Assembly: GCA_002471375.1 (NCBI GenBank) | Contig: DKPV01000058.1 | Coordinates: 26,735 to 65,362, forward strand | Direction: 5' to 3' | DNA: 38,628 bases | From: Flavobacteriales bacterium UBA7325 | Lineage (GTDB): Bacteria; Bacteroidota; Bacteroidia; Flavobacteriales_D; Crocinitomicaceae | Notes under the pieces: model-generated | Databases searched by the model: none | The model's input: the letters and a program-made list of their open reading frames with translations, nothing else | Told to the model about the DNA's origin: nothing | Shown here: piece by piece, positions 24,250 to 32,465 of the stretch | Numbering within the stretch: the stretch's first letter is position 1 | How the letters are laid out: each line of letters begins with the position of its first letter | Made by a program: the position numbers and the translations under genes

Positions 24250-25261
24250 TAACTGTTGTATAATCGCCAAGGCTCAAATCTCGAGCCAAACCGTCATAAC
24301 TGACATTTGACCCAATCATAGAATCCTTAAGTACTGCATTTTTTAATGATGTCGCATGTTGAATAATGGAATTCTTAATCACACTATCCGTAATTACGGT
24401 TCCCTCACCTATCGATGCATAGGGCCCAACAACAGCATTGGTGAGTGTAACATTTTCTCCAATGAAACATGGCTTAATTATCACGGAATTATCAAGAACA
24501 GTTGATTCAGGAATTAATTGTTTTCCTTTCTTCGCTTCATTCTTGAGGACTTGTTGATTCGTTTCTATGGTTACTTTCTTGTTTCCACAATCCATCCATT
24601 GATCAACCTCTCCCGTCTTGAATACTTTTCCTTTAGACATCATACCGAGAATTCCGTCATTAATCTGATATTCTCCCCCATGAATGATGTTGTTATCCAA
24701 CACATTTTGAAGCTCGTCTTTTAAGTCTTCTACATTTTTGAAGTAGTAGATACCAATTACAGCCAGATCGCTAACAAATTCAGATGGCTTTTCGACTAAC
24801 TCGGTAATGGCCTTTTCAGAATCTAGCTTTACAACCCCATAGGCTTCGGGGCGATCAACTTGTTTTACCCAAATAACGGCATCGGCAGATGGATCTAGGT
24901 CAAAATTCGCTTGGATCAATGTATCTGCATATGCAATAACCGCTGGTCCTTGCAACGATTCTTTTGCACACATGATTGCATGTCCCGTTCCAAGAGGATT
25001 AAGTTGTCGATATATTGAGGCCTTCGCACCTAATCCTTCAGCAAGTTCAGTCAAACTCTCCACTACATCATCTCCAAAAAATGCTGGATCTCCCAGAATA
25101 AAAGCTATCTCATCAATTTTTTCTCCTACAACCTCAGCAATATCTTTCACCAATCGATGAACTATTGGCTGTCCGGCTACAGGTACAAGTGGTTTGGGAA
25201 CTGTTAATGTGTGAGGTCGCAATCGACTGCCCCTTCCTGCCATTGGTACTATTATCTTCAT
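24242..25261 (-). CDS. sugar-phosphate nucleotidyltransferase with left-handed beta-helix tail
   Basis: A 339-residue enzyme of the nucleotide-sugar pyrophosphorylase family, which joins a sugar-1-phosphate to an NTP. The Rossmann-like N-terminal domain shows the nucleotide-binding G-R-G-S-R-L-R-P-H-T at residues 9-18 followed by P-K-P-L at 22-25, and G-T-G-H-A-I near 91-96. After ~residue 240 come hexapeptide-like imperfect repeats (ENVTLTNAVVGPYASIGEGT) of a left-handed beta-helix. Glucose-1-phosphate thymidylyl-, mannose-1-phosphate guanylyl- or UDP-sugar products are all possible. It could supply sugar nucleotides for surface glycans, whose genes are elsewhere in the window. Overlaps the TPR gene by 8 bp. 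Confidence 0.85.
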   Translation of the reverse strand: MKIIVPMAGRGSRLRPHTLTVPKPLVPVAGQPIVHRLVKDIAEVVGEKIDEIAFILGDPAFFGDDVVESLTELAEGLGAKASIYRQLNPLGTGHAIMCAKESLQGPAVIAYADTLIQANFDLDPSADAVIWVKQVDRPEAYGVVKLDSEKAITELVEKPSEFVSDLAVIGIYYFKNVEDLKDELQNVLDNNIIHGGEYQINDGILGMMSKGKVFKTGEVDQWMDCGNKKVTIETNQQVLKNEAKKGKQLIPESTVLDNSVIIKPCFIGENVTLTNAVVGPYASIGEGTVITDSVIKNSIIQHATSLKNAVLKDSMIGSNVSYDGLARDLSLGDYTTVNE

Positions 25262-25324
25262 TTTCTTTACCTTTTCTTAAAATCTCAATATAAACGTCCA
25301 CTATCTTATTGATATAGCGAAGGC

Positions 25325-25759
25325 CTATTTTACTCCTGTACTACCAAAACCACCCGCACCGCGTTCTGTCTCTGTCAAATTATCAGCCTCTTCCCAGTGC
25401 GCTTGTTGCACTTCAGCAAAAACTAGTTGTGCGACACGCTCACCGTTCTCTATCGTAAATATCTCAGATGAAAGATTGACCAAAATCACTCCTACCTCGC
25501 CTCTGTAATCTGCGTCAATTGTTCCAGGTGAGTTAAGTACCGTAATACCTTTTTTAAGTGCAAGACCACTTCTAGGACGAACTTGACATTCATATCCCTC
25601 TGGTATCTCCAGGAACAGACCTGTTTTAACCAGTACCCTTGCCAATGGTTTAAGTTCAATTGATTCACTGAGATTTGCGCGCACATCCAACCCTGCAGAA
25701 GCACTTGTTTCGTATGCCGGCAGAGGGTGCTTAGATTGATTGATTACTTTAACTTTCAT
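25325..25759 (-). CDS. dut: dUTP diphosphatase
   Basis: Trimeric dUTPase (dUTP to dUMP and pyrophosphate), 144 residues, the usual length. All five motifs are present: SAGLDVRA at residues 21-28, RSGLA at 63-67, GTIDADYRGE at 79-88, GERVAQLVF at 106-114 and the C-terminal glycine-rich RGAGGFGSTG at 133-142. It removes dUTP and supplies dUMP for thymidylate synthesis. It is 119 bp downstream of the flippase stop and has its own promoter element. Its position just before the nucleotidyltransferase is a conserved-looking arrangement in the phylum. Confidence 0.97.
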   Translation of the reverse strand: MKVKVINQSKHPLPAYETSASAGLDVRANLSESIELKPLARVLVKTGLFLEIPEGYECQVRPRSGLALKKGITVLNSPGTIDADYRGEVGVILVNLSSEIFTIENGERVAQLVFAEVQQAHWEEADNLTETERGAGGFGSTGVK

Positions 25760-25777
25760 TCGATATCATTCAACTAC

Positions 25778-25785
25778 CAAATGTA
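25778..25785 (-). promoter_or_regulatory. -7 promoter element (TACATTTG) for dut
   Basis: Perfect TAnnTTTG on the minus strand, ending 18 bases before the dut ATG. It suggests that dut and the downstream envelope genes can be transcribed separately from the flippase gene. Confidence 0.45.
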
Positions 25786-25878
25786 CAAAAAAGGCCGTCT
25801 AGAAAAACGTCGAAACAGTTGGTTTTAGGAGAAGTTACCAACGTTGAGGCGTTAAGATCATTGGGTCTATTTCAGAAA

Positions 25879-27351
25879 TTAAGTTTCCTCAATAGCACCC
25901 TTGGAGGACATCGGACCTTTTTCAATAAACCACACAACGAAGACATAGAACAAAATGAAGCTATTATGAACAAAGAACTTTGACCATGAAAATTCGTTAG
26001 GATCCATATTCATTGTATGTGCAATGAGGAATATGAAAATTGCCAAACCAAAATAGAGCGCAAACTTTCGCAAATTATACTTAATCGGATAGTACTTCTG
26101 TCCAAGAATATATGAAGTGATCATTTGGACGGCATATACTGCAAGTGTTGCCCAGGCGCTTGCCCAATAACCATAGAGTGGTATGAAAATAACATTCACT
26201 ATTACGGTTATTAGCGCCCCTCCAATAGCAATATAAGCGCCAAATTTAGTTTGACCGCTCAACTTGTACCATATGGACTGGTTATAGTAAATCCCCAAGA
26301 AAACGTTTGCCACTAAAAGAATTGGAACGACACCTAAACCTGCCCAATAATCCTCATTTCTAATAAACTCCTTGAAGATATCAATATTGAGAGTAACCCC
26401 GAGGAAAACAACGCAAACCGCAGCGATGAAAAAATTCATGATTCGAACATAGAGCTTATTCCTGTCCTTGTTCTTCGATTGCGCAAAGAAGAACGGTTCC
26501 GCGGCGTATCTATAAGCTTGAAGAAAAATTGTTACGATCATCGCGAGCTTATAACAAGCACTATAAATCCCCACTTCCTGCAAAGCTTCACGAGAAGTCA
26601 TACCTGTTCCAACAAGAATTGGCTTCATCATCACACGATCTAGAGTTTCGTTGATTATTCCTGCAAATCCTGCAATAACTAACGGGAAAGAATACTTTAT
26701 CATTGACTTTGCAAGAACAACGTCAAATTTCATTTTCAACTCGACAAAATCCTTGTATGTTCCAACAATCTTAACCACAGATGCAAGCAGATTTGCAATC
26801 AATATGTAGAGTACTCCTCTCATCGGATCAGCTGGATCAAATAACACAAGTAGGAAGAATAAATTCAGCCCTATATTAATTGTGATTGCTGTAAAGTGAA
26901 TAATTGAAAAGCGTTTTGCTCGATTTTGTGCACGGAGCTTAGCCATAGGCAATGCGGCCGTAGCATCAAATGCGACGATCAATCCAAGGATTATTATAAA
27001 CTCGTTGTAATCTCCGTACATCATTGCTTCCGCAATCGACTGATTAAAGATCAGAAGAAGTAGAAAGAAGAAAATATTAACCCCAATGACCGTTAGGAAT
27101 CCATTGCGAAAAACAGTTTCCTTATCTTCTCGCTCATTGAAATACTTGAAGAACGCAGTCTCCATCCCAAACGTCAACAGCACGATCAAGAATGCTACCC
27201 AAGCATACAACTCAGATACTACACCGTAATCCGCAGTATCTACAAAAACAGCAGTATACAACGGTACTAAGAAGTAATTGAGCAGTCGGCCAACAATCGT
27301 TGGCAACCCATAAATGGCTGTCTGCCCTACTAGACTTCTTATTGAGCTCAC
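25879..27351 (-). CDS. polysaccharide flippase / MVF-superfamily transporter
   Basis: A 490-residue inner-membrane protein with about 14 helices. Visible are the start SSIRSLVGQTAIYGLPTIVG, the F-G-M-E-T-A-F-F-K-Y-F segment and the helix-break pattern of the Polysacc_synt/MVF family, which exports lipid-linked glycans or related lipids. It is a second, different flippase from the one at 11918, and has no sugar-enzyme neighbour except the nucleotidyltransferase two genes on. Its ATG abuts the stop of the enoyl-CoA hydratase gene. The substrate is unknown. Confidence 0.87.
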   Translation of the reverse strand: MSSIRSLVGQTAIYGLPTIVGRLLNYFLVPLYTAVFVDTADYGVVSELYAWVAFLIVLLTFGMETAFFKYFNEREDKETVFRNGFLTVIGVNIFFFLLLLIFNQSIAEAMMYGDYNEFIIILGLIVAFDATAALPMAKLRAQNRAKRFSIIHFTAITINIGLNLFFLLVLFDPADPMRGVLYILIANLLASVVKIVGTYKDFVELKMKFDVVLAKSMIKYSFPLVIAGFAGIINETLDRVMMKPILVGTGMTSREALQEVGIYSACYKLAMIVTIFLQAYRYAAEPFFFAQSKNKDRNKLYVRIMNFFIAAVCVVFLGVTLNIDIFKEFIRNEDYWAGLGVVPILLVANVFLGIYYNQSIWYKLSGQTKFGAYIAIGGALITVIVNVIFIPLYGYWASAWATLAVYAVQMITSYILGQKYYPIKYNLRKFALYFGLAIFIFLIAHTMNMDPNEFSWSKFFVHNSFILFYVFVVWFIEKGPMSSKGAIEET

Positions 27352-28128
27352 TTAGTTTCTAAAGTTAGCTTTACGTTTTTCAACAAAAGCGGTTGTACCT
27401 TCTTTGAAGTCGGCAGTTCCGAAACACTTACCGAACTCTTCTACCTCAACGTCGTACCCATTCACACCATCAGTAAATCCAGCATTTACAGAACGAATTG
27501 CACAGGCAATCGCCGTACCTGAATTGTTCAAGATTTTCGATGCAATTTCATTTGCTTTCGCTAGTAACTCATCCAATTCAACCACATGATTTACCAATCC
27601 CCAGCTTAACGCATCATCAGATTTAATCATGCCAGCTGTGAAGACCATTTCGTTCGCTTTTCCACGCCCGACTAGTTGAGCAAGTCGCTGCGTCCCTCCA
27701 TACCCAGGAATTACGCCAAGACTCACTTCAGGAAGTCCCATTCGTGCATTTGATGATGCAATTCTAATATGCGAAGCCATCGCAAGCTCAAGACCACCTC
27801 CTAGTGCAAATCCGTTTACTGCAGCTATCACTGGTGTAGTTAAGTTCTCTAAAAATGTGAACAAAATCTCCTGTCCATTACTGGCCAATTTACCTCCTTC
27901 TGCAATTGAAAAATCTGCGAATTCTTTGATGTCCGCACCCGCAACAAATGCCTTCTCACCAGAGCCTGTCAAAATTACAACACCAACATTCGAATCCTCA
28001 TCAGCCGCTTTCAGTGCATTATGCAATTCTTCGATTGTTTCCTTATTCAGAGCATTCAGTTGCTTAGGTCGATTTATCGTAATCGTTGCGATCTGATTCT
28101 CAGTTGTTACTAGAAGGTTATTATACAT
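27352..28128 (-). CDS. enoyl-CoA hydratase/isomerase (crotonase family)
   Basis: A 258-residue crotonase-fold enzyme, full length. The oxyanion-hole segments are A-F-V-A-G-A-D-I-K near residues 60-68 and the G-F-A-L-G-G-G loop at 106-112. Both catalytic glutamates of true hydratases are present: Glu114 in GGGLELAMAS and Glu134 in LPEVSLGVIPGYGG. It therefore probably hydrates 2-enoyl-CoA esters in fatty-acid degradation or a related path. Its ATG follows the stop of the HemJ-like gene by four bases, so they share a transcript, although no functional link is evident. Confidence 0.92.
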   Translation of the reverse strand: MYNNLLVTTENQIATITINRPKQLNALNKETIEELHNALKAADEDSNVGVVILTGSGEKAFVAGADIKEFADFSIAEGGKLASNGQEILFTFLENLTTPVIAAVNGFALGGGLELAMASHIRIASSNARMGLPEVSLGVIPGYGGTQRLAQLVGRGKANEMVFTAGMIKSDDALSWGLVNHVVELDELLAKANEIASKILNNSGTAIACAIRSVNAGFTDGVNGYDVEVEEFGKCFGTADFKEGTTAFVEKRKANFRN

Positions 28129-28132
28129 ATCG

Positions 28133-28669
28133 TTATTTGTTTTTTCTTGTTCTTTTGTAAATTTTTATCAGGACCATTAATCCGATCGCCACTGCGAAAA
28201 ACCCGATGGTTCCCTTGATCCAATCAAGTTGATTCTTAACTACAGCTAGAAAGACTATTGCCACGAGACATAGTGTTGCTAGTTCATTCCAGAGCCTTAA
28301 GCTGCCAGATTTCCAACTGAAAACACCCTTTTTCATATCAAGCATAATCTTTTGACATACAAAATGATAGATCAGGAGAACTCCCACGAATGCAAGTTTA
28401 ATATGCATCCAACCTGCATTAAGGTAAGCAGGAGCGATAATTAGCATCCAGGTCCCGAATAACAGTGTGAGAATCATCGCTGGTGTTGTAATTATCCACC
28501 ATAATCGACTTTCCATTATTTGAAACTGATCTGACAACACACTCTTTTCTACCTCTCCTTTGGCCTGAGCTTCTACGTGATAAATGAAAAGACGAACGAT
28601 ATAGAATAAGCCGGCGAACCAACTAACTACGAATATAATGTGCAATGCCTTTACGGTATTTAAGTCCAT
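28133..28669 (-). CDS. hemJ: HemJ-like membrane protein (protoporphyrinogen IX oxidase family)
   Basis: A 178-residue protein with about four or five helices. The pattern KALHIIFVVSWFAGLFYIVR at residues 7-26, with His10 and Arg26, and W-M-H-I-K-L at 87-92, with His89 and Lys91, fits the HemJ family, which performs the six-electron oxidation of protoporphyrinogen IX to protoporphyrin IX in many bacteria lacking HemG/HemY. The CopD family is related and is the alternative reading. It starts the long minus-strand run, divergent from lysS across a 186-bp spacer. Other haem genes are not in the window, so the identification rests on sequence pattern. Confidence 0.75.
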   Translation of the reverse strand: MDLNTVKALHIIFVVSWFAGLFYIVRLFIYHVEAQAKGEVEKSVLSDQFQIMESRLWWIITTPAMILTLLFGTWMLIIAPAYLNAGWMHIKLAFVGVLLIYHFVCQKIMLDMKKGVFSWKSGSLRLWNELATLCLVAIVFLAVVKNQLDWIKGTIGFFAVAIGLMVLIKIYKRTRKNK

Positions 28670-28821
28670 CCTTCAAAGATAGTTGGATAAATGAGTACTA
28701 GATGTGCACATTCTAGGATTTATGAACTTTTGTAGGTTGATTCAATAAACCCTCGATAATTGATCCACTTCAATTCGAAAAGATTAGAGCCGTTGAGCCG
28801 TTAGATCGCACCAAATCTTTC

Positions 28822-28829
28822 TATCTTTG
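28822..28829 (+). promoter_or_regulatory. -7 promoter element (TATCTTTG) for lysS
   Basis: Perfect TAnnTTTG, 26 bases before the lysS ATG at 28856, in the divergent region shared with hemJ. This longer leader is more ordinary than those of the other promoter matches. Confidence 0.45.
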
Positions 28830-28855
28830 TAAGTTCATTTTTACCAAAAAGCATT

Positions 28856-30571
28856 ATGAGTCACATCGAACTTTCCGAGCAGGAGATTCAGCGTAGAGAA
28901 TCGTTGACAAAATTGCGTGCGATGGGAATTGATCCTTTTCCAGCTGCACTTTATCCAGTAACTGATTATTCAGCTAAGATAAAGCAGAAGTATGAAGAGG
29001 GAAAAGAGGTGTGCATCGCTGGACGAATGATGTCGCGAAGAATAATGGGGAAAGCTTCTTTTGCAGAACTATTAGATTCATCAGGAAGAATTCAAGTTTA
29101 CTTGAATCGTGATGAACTCTGCCCAGGTGAAGACAAAACGATCTACAATGATGTCTTTAAAAAACTCCTTGACTTAGGTGACTTTATAGGTATTCGCGGA
29201 AAAGTATTCAAGACGAAAGTAGGTGAAGTATCAATTCATGTTACAGAGATAACTATCCTCAGCAAGTCTGTTAAGCCCCTTCCAATTGCAAAAACTGATG
29301 ATGAAGGAGTTGTTCATGACGCCTTTACAGATCCTGAGTTACGTTACCGTCAACGCTATGTTGATTTAGTTGTTAACCCACATGTTAAAGATGTTTTCTT
29401 AAAACGTACGAAGCTTTTTACGGCGATGCGTAATTTCTTTAATGATGCTGGTTATTTAGAAGTTGAGACACCAATTTTACAACCGATCGCGGGTGGTGCA
29501 GCTGCACGTCCGTTCATGACGCACCACAATGCACTAGACGTTCCATTGTATATGAGAATTGCAAATGAGCTCTACCTTAAAAGACTAATTGTCGGAGGGT
29601 TTGATGGGGTTTATGAATTCTCAAAAAACTTTAGAAATGAAGGGATGGATAGAACCCACAATCCAGAGTTTACCGCCATGGAAATTTATGTTTCCTACAA
29701 GGACTACAACTGGATGATGGACTTCTGTGAGCGTCTCTTGGAGCACTGTGCTACGGCAGTGAATGGAACCTCAATCGCAACGTTTGGAGAGTATAAAATT
29801 GACTTTAAAGCACCGTACAAGCGTGTGACAATGCGACAGTCAATCATTGACTTTACCGGCTATGATATTAAGGGTCAAACGGAGGATCAATTGAGAACGG
29901 AAGCTCGAAAGATGGGAATTCAAGTTGATGAGACGATGGGAGTTGGTAAACTCATTGATGAAATATTCGGTGAGAAGTGCGAAGGGAATTATATCCAACC
30001 AACGTTCATTACAGATTACCCAAAGGAAATGTCTCCATTATGTAAAGAGCATCGAGAAGACCCTTCATTGACGGAGCGATTTGAATTGATGGTTTGTGGT
30101 AAAGAAATTGCCAATGCATACTCAGAGCTTAACGACCCTATTGATCAACGTGAACGATTTGAAGAACAAGTAAAGTTGGCTGCCAAAGGTGATGATGAAG
30201 CAGGAGAATTTATAGATCAAGATTTCTTGAGATCACTAGAATATGGTATGCCTCCTACATCTGGTATGGGAATCGGTATGGATCGTTTGATTATGTACCT
30301 AACAAACAACCCATCGATACAAGAAGTACTATTCTTCCCTCAAATGAAATCAGAAAATTGGGGAGAACCAGCGGGACCAGAATTGAATGACAATGAAAAA
30401 GCCGTTTTAGCATTAGTTGAAAAAGAGCATTTAATAGAGTTAAATGCATTGAAAGAACAATCTGGTTTAAGTAATAAACAATGGGACAAGAGCATAAAGG
30501 GGCTTAGAAATCACGGATTAATCGACGTAACAAAAGCAGAAGACACCCTAACTGTGACGTTGGTTAACTAA
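28856..30571 (+). CDS. lysS: lysyl-tRNA synthetase, class II, with C-terminal extension
   Basis: Charges tRNA-Lys with lysine. The chain has the N-terminal OB-fold anticodon domain (VCIAGRMMSRRIMGK, near residues 50-65), class II motif 2 around FRNEGMDRTHNPEF and motif 3 around GMGIGMDRLIM. At 571 residues it is longer than the ~500-residue E. coli enzyme: after the usual end at FFPQMK (about residue 495) come ~70 extra residues that look like a small winged-helix domain (AVLALVEKEHLIELNALKEQ...). Similar tails are, to my knowledge, common in Bacteroidota LysRS. The patatin-like gene follows 38 bp downstream on the same strand. Confidence 0.97.
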   Translation: MSHIELSEQEIQRRESLTKLRAMGIDPFPAALYPVTDYSAKIKQKYEEGKEVCIAGRMMSRRIMGKASFAELLDSSGRIQVYLNRDELCPGEDKTIYNDVFKKLLDLGDFIGIRGKVFKTKVGEVSIHVTEITILSKSVKPLPIAKTDDEGVVHDAFTDPELRYRQRYVDLVVNPHVKDVFLKRTKLFTAMRNFFNDAGYLEVETPILQPIAGGAAARPFMTHHNALDVPLYMRIANELYLKRLIVGGFDGVYEFSKNFRNEGMDRTHNPEFTAMEIYVSYKDYNWMMDFCERLLEHCATAVNGTSIATFGEYKIDFKAPYKRVTMRQSIIDFTGYDIKGQTEDQLRTEARKMGIQVDETMGVGKLIDEIFGEKCEGNYIQPTFITDYPKEMSPLCKEHREDPSLTERFELMVCGKEIANAYSELNDPIDQRERFEEQVKLAAKGDDEAGEFIDQDFLRSLEYGMPPTSGMGIGMDRLIMYLTNNPSIQEVLFFPQMKSENWGEPAGPELNDNEKAVLALVEKEHLIELNALKEQSGLSNKQWDKSIKGLRNHGLIDVTKAEDTLTVTLVN

Positions 30572-30609
30572 CTGGGTCAATTTGGTATACTTTTCGCAAG
30601 GTAATTAAC

Positions 30610-31446
30610 ATGAAAAAAGCATTAGTTGTACAGGGAGGTGGTTTCCGTACTGGTTTTACAGCTGGTATTCTCGATGCATTTATGGCTTTTGATTACAATC
30701 CTTTCGATCAATATGTTGGAGTTTCTGGTGGAGCCATCGCAACTTCTTACTATCTCAGCAAACAGCGCACCGCGACTTTCAATGCAATGAAATTTCTTGC
30801 GGAAGATCCCGAATTTGTAAAGTTTGTCCGCGTAATGCGAGATAAAGGATATATGAATATTGACAGACTTCGATCTGTTGCCATAAATCAGGTTCCATTC
30901 GAATTTGAAAAAGCGATTAATGCCCGACTTGGAAAAAATGTGCATTTCGTCGCAACAAATCGTGATACAGGTCAACCCGAATATTTGGATCCAACTCCAG
31001 AAGACTGGATCGAAAGTGTTATTGCATCTTGCACCCTCCCTTTTGTTACCAAAGGGACGCATGCAGTTAAGGGAATGGACCTAATGGACGGAGGTTGGAG
31101 CGATCCTCTACCAATAGAATGGGCCGTTGAAAATGGTGCAACCGACATCGTAGTTATCCGAACATCTGACATAACGAAACGAGCAAGTCAGAGTTGGCCT
31201 GATTATTTCGGCAGTATCTTTTTTCGTAACCAAAAGCGACTAAGTGAGTGCTTTTCTAATAGTCATCAAAAGTACAATGATGCACTGGATTTTCTAGAAA
31301 ATCCACCAGCAGGAATCAATATTCAACAAATCTGGCCAGAAGATGGTTTGAAATGTACTACCTATAGTTACTCCGTAAACAGTATCAAGGCTGATTATCG
31401 CTATGGGCTCCATGTAGGAATGAAATTTATCTGGGGACAGAAATAG
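30610..31446 (+). CDS. patatin-like phospholipase (RssA/YjjU-type)
   Basis: A 278-residue predicted lipid acyl hydrolase of the patatin family. The Ser-Asp dyad is visible: Ser39 in G-V-S-G-G (residues 37-41) and Asp160 in D-G-G (160-162), with the oxyanion-hole glycines in VQGGGFRTGF at 7-16. No signal peptide or membrane helix, so it is probably cytoplasmic or loosely membrane-bound. Bacterial members cut phospholipids or other esters; the substrate is unknown. It lies 38 bp after lysS and may share its transcript. Immediately after it come the remains of a lectin gene. Confidence 0.9.
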   Translation: MKKALVVQGGGFRTGFTAGILDAFMAFDYNPFDQYVGVSGGAIATSYYLSKQRTATFNAMKFLAEDPEFVKFVRVMRDKGYMNIDRLRSVAINQVPFEFEKAINARLGKNVHFVATNRDTGQPEYLDPTPEDWIESVIASCTLPFVTKGTHAVKGMDLMDGGWSDPLPIEWAVENGATDIVVIRTSDITKRASQSWPDYFGSIFFRNQKRLSECFSNSHQKYNDALDFLENPPAGINIQQIWPEDGLKCTTYSYSVNSIKADYRYGLHVGMKFIWGQK

Positions 31447-31503
31447 GATCATCTATTAAAGTCTGATTGTCTACTTCCAGCATCTAATTATTTCTATACC
31501 CTG

Positions 31504-32431
31504 ATCACATTAGCCATTTATAGGAAGCCTATTGAGAATTTTACCGTAAAATGGATTTATTTACCAACATAGGAATCCAACACATCTCTATGACATGGCT
31601 TGCGATCATATTTATGCAGAAATAGACGGATCTATGCAAGGAGGAGCGCCACTATGTGGGCCAGTCTGCGCTAAACCCGGAGAAGGGAATATTGATGATG
31701 GTAGAACGTACGCCGTAGATATGGATTGGAATTCTGCAACCAATACACTAGATATATACTTCAATGATGTTCTTCGTTTATCCTGCACAAATAACTTTAT
31801 CACTAGTACTTTCGGTGGTGCAAGCAGCGTGTATTGGGGAGTAACTTCGGCGAGAGGCGGCTTGAACAATCAACAGTATTTTTGTCCGACAACGGTCATT
31901 ATTCTCCCTGCGGAAATGGGACATTTTTCGACAGTTTGTGACGGCACTTCAGAATATTTTGAGTGGACTGCTATTACTGAAAATCGTGTTGATTACTTCA
32001 CCCTTGAATACACTTATGACGGTTTGGTATTCCACCCTTTAGAATCAGTTAGTTCAGCTGGTCAATCTCTCGGCGAGGTTGAATACATGCTCAAAATTGA
32101 ATCACAGGATCCAAAACAGCGATATTATAGATTAAAAATAGTTGATGATGATGGTACATATGAGTACACTGATCTTATAGCGGGTAAAGCGTGTGGAACA
32201 TCACAGAATCAATTGATCTCTTCTATTAGTCAACAAGAGGATAACTTAAAGATCTCGCTGTATTAAGACGCTTTATGCATTTTAGTAAATCAACTAGGGC
32301 AAGTGATAATTTCCGGAATGTCGCCCAATCAACAAGTTCAAGCGTATACCAATGGCTTAACTATAGGTATCTATTTCTTGAAAGTTGAAATTGATGGAAA
32401 AGTAGAAACGAAGAAACTGTACCTAGATTAA
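31504..32431 (+). pseudogene. 5'-truncated, frameshifted L-type lectin/T9SS surface-protein gene
   Basis: Remains of a secreted T9SS cargo gene. Read in pieces: frame 1 from 31504 (I-T-L-A-I-Y-R-K-P-I-E-N-F-T-V-K), frame 0 from about 31551 (M-D-L-F-T-N), then frame 2 from 31571 (RNPTHLYDMACDHIYAEIDG onward). Joined, these give the second half of an L-type (legume-like) lectin domain, including the GLNNQQYFC end. A fibronectin-like segment follows (DYFTLEYTYDGLVF...YYRLKIVDDDGTYEY). An in-frame TAA at 32264 cuts off a perfectly readable T9SS type A tail (CILVNQLGQVI...GIYFLKVEIDGKVETKKLYL) that runs to TAA 32429-32431. The signal peptide and first half of the lectin are missing. Confidence 0.85.
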
Positions 32432-32465
32432 AATCTAGCGCTCAAGAATCAATTCGATACATCAA

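Noticed and set aside
30622..31062. A 146-codon antisense open frame under the patatin-like gene
   Set aside because: It is a shadow of a clear enzyme gene, with no family features and no promoter element.
31595..32266. A 223-codon open frame read as a complete gene
   Set aside because: It starts inside a lectin domain, lacks a signal peptide, and the same frame after its stop encodes a T9SS sorting tail; it is part of a pseudogene.
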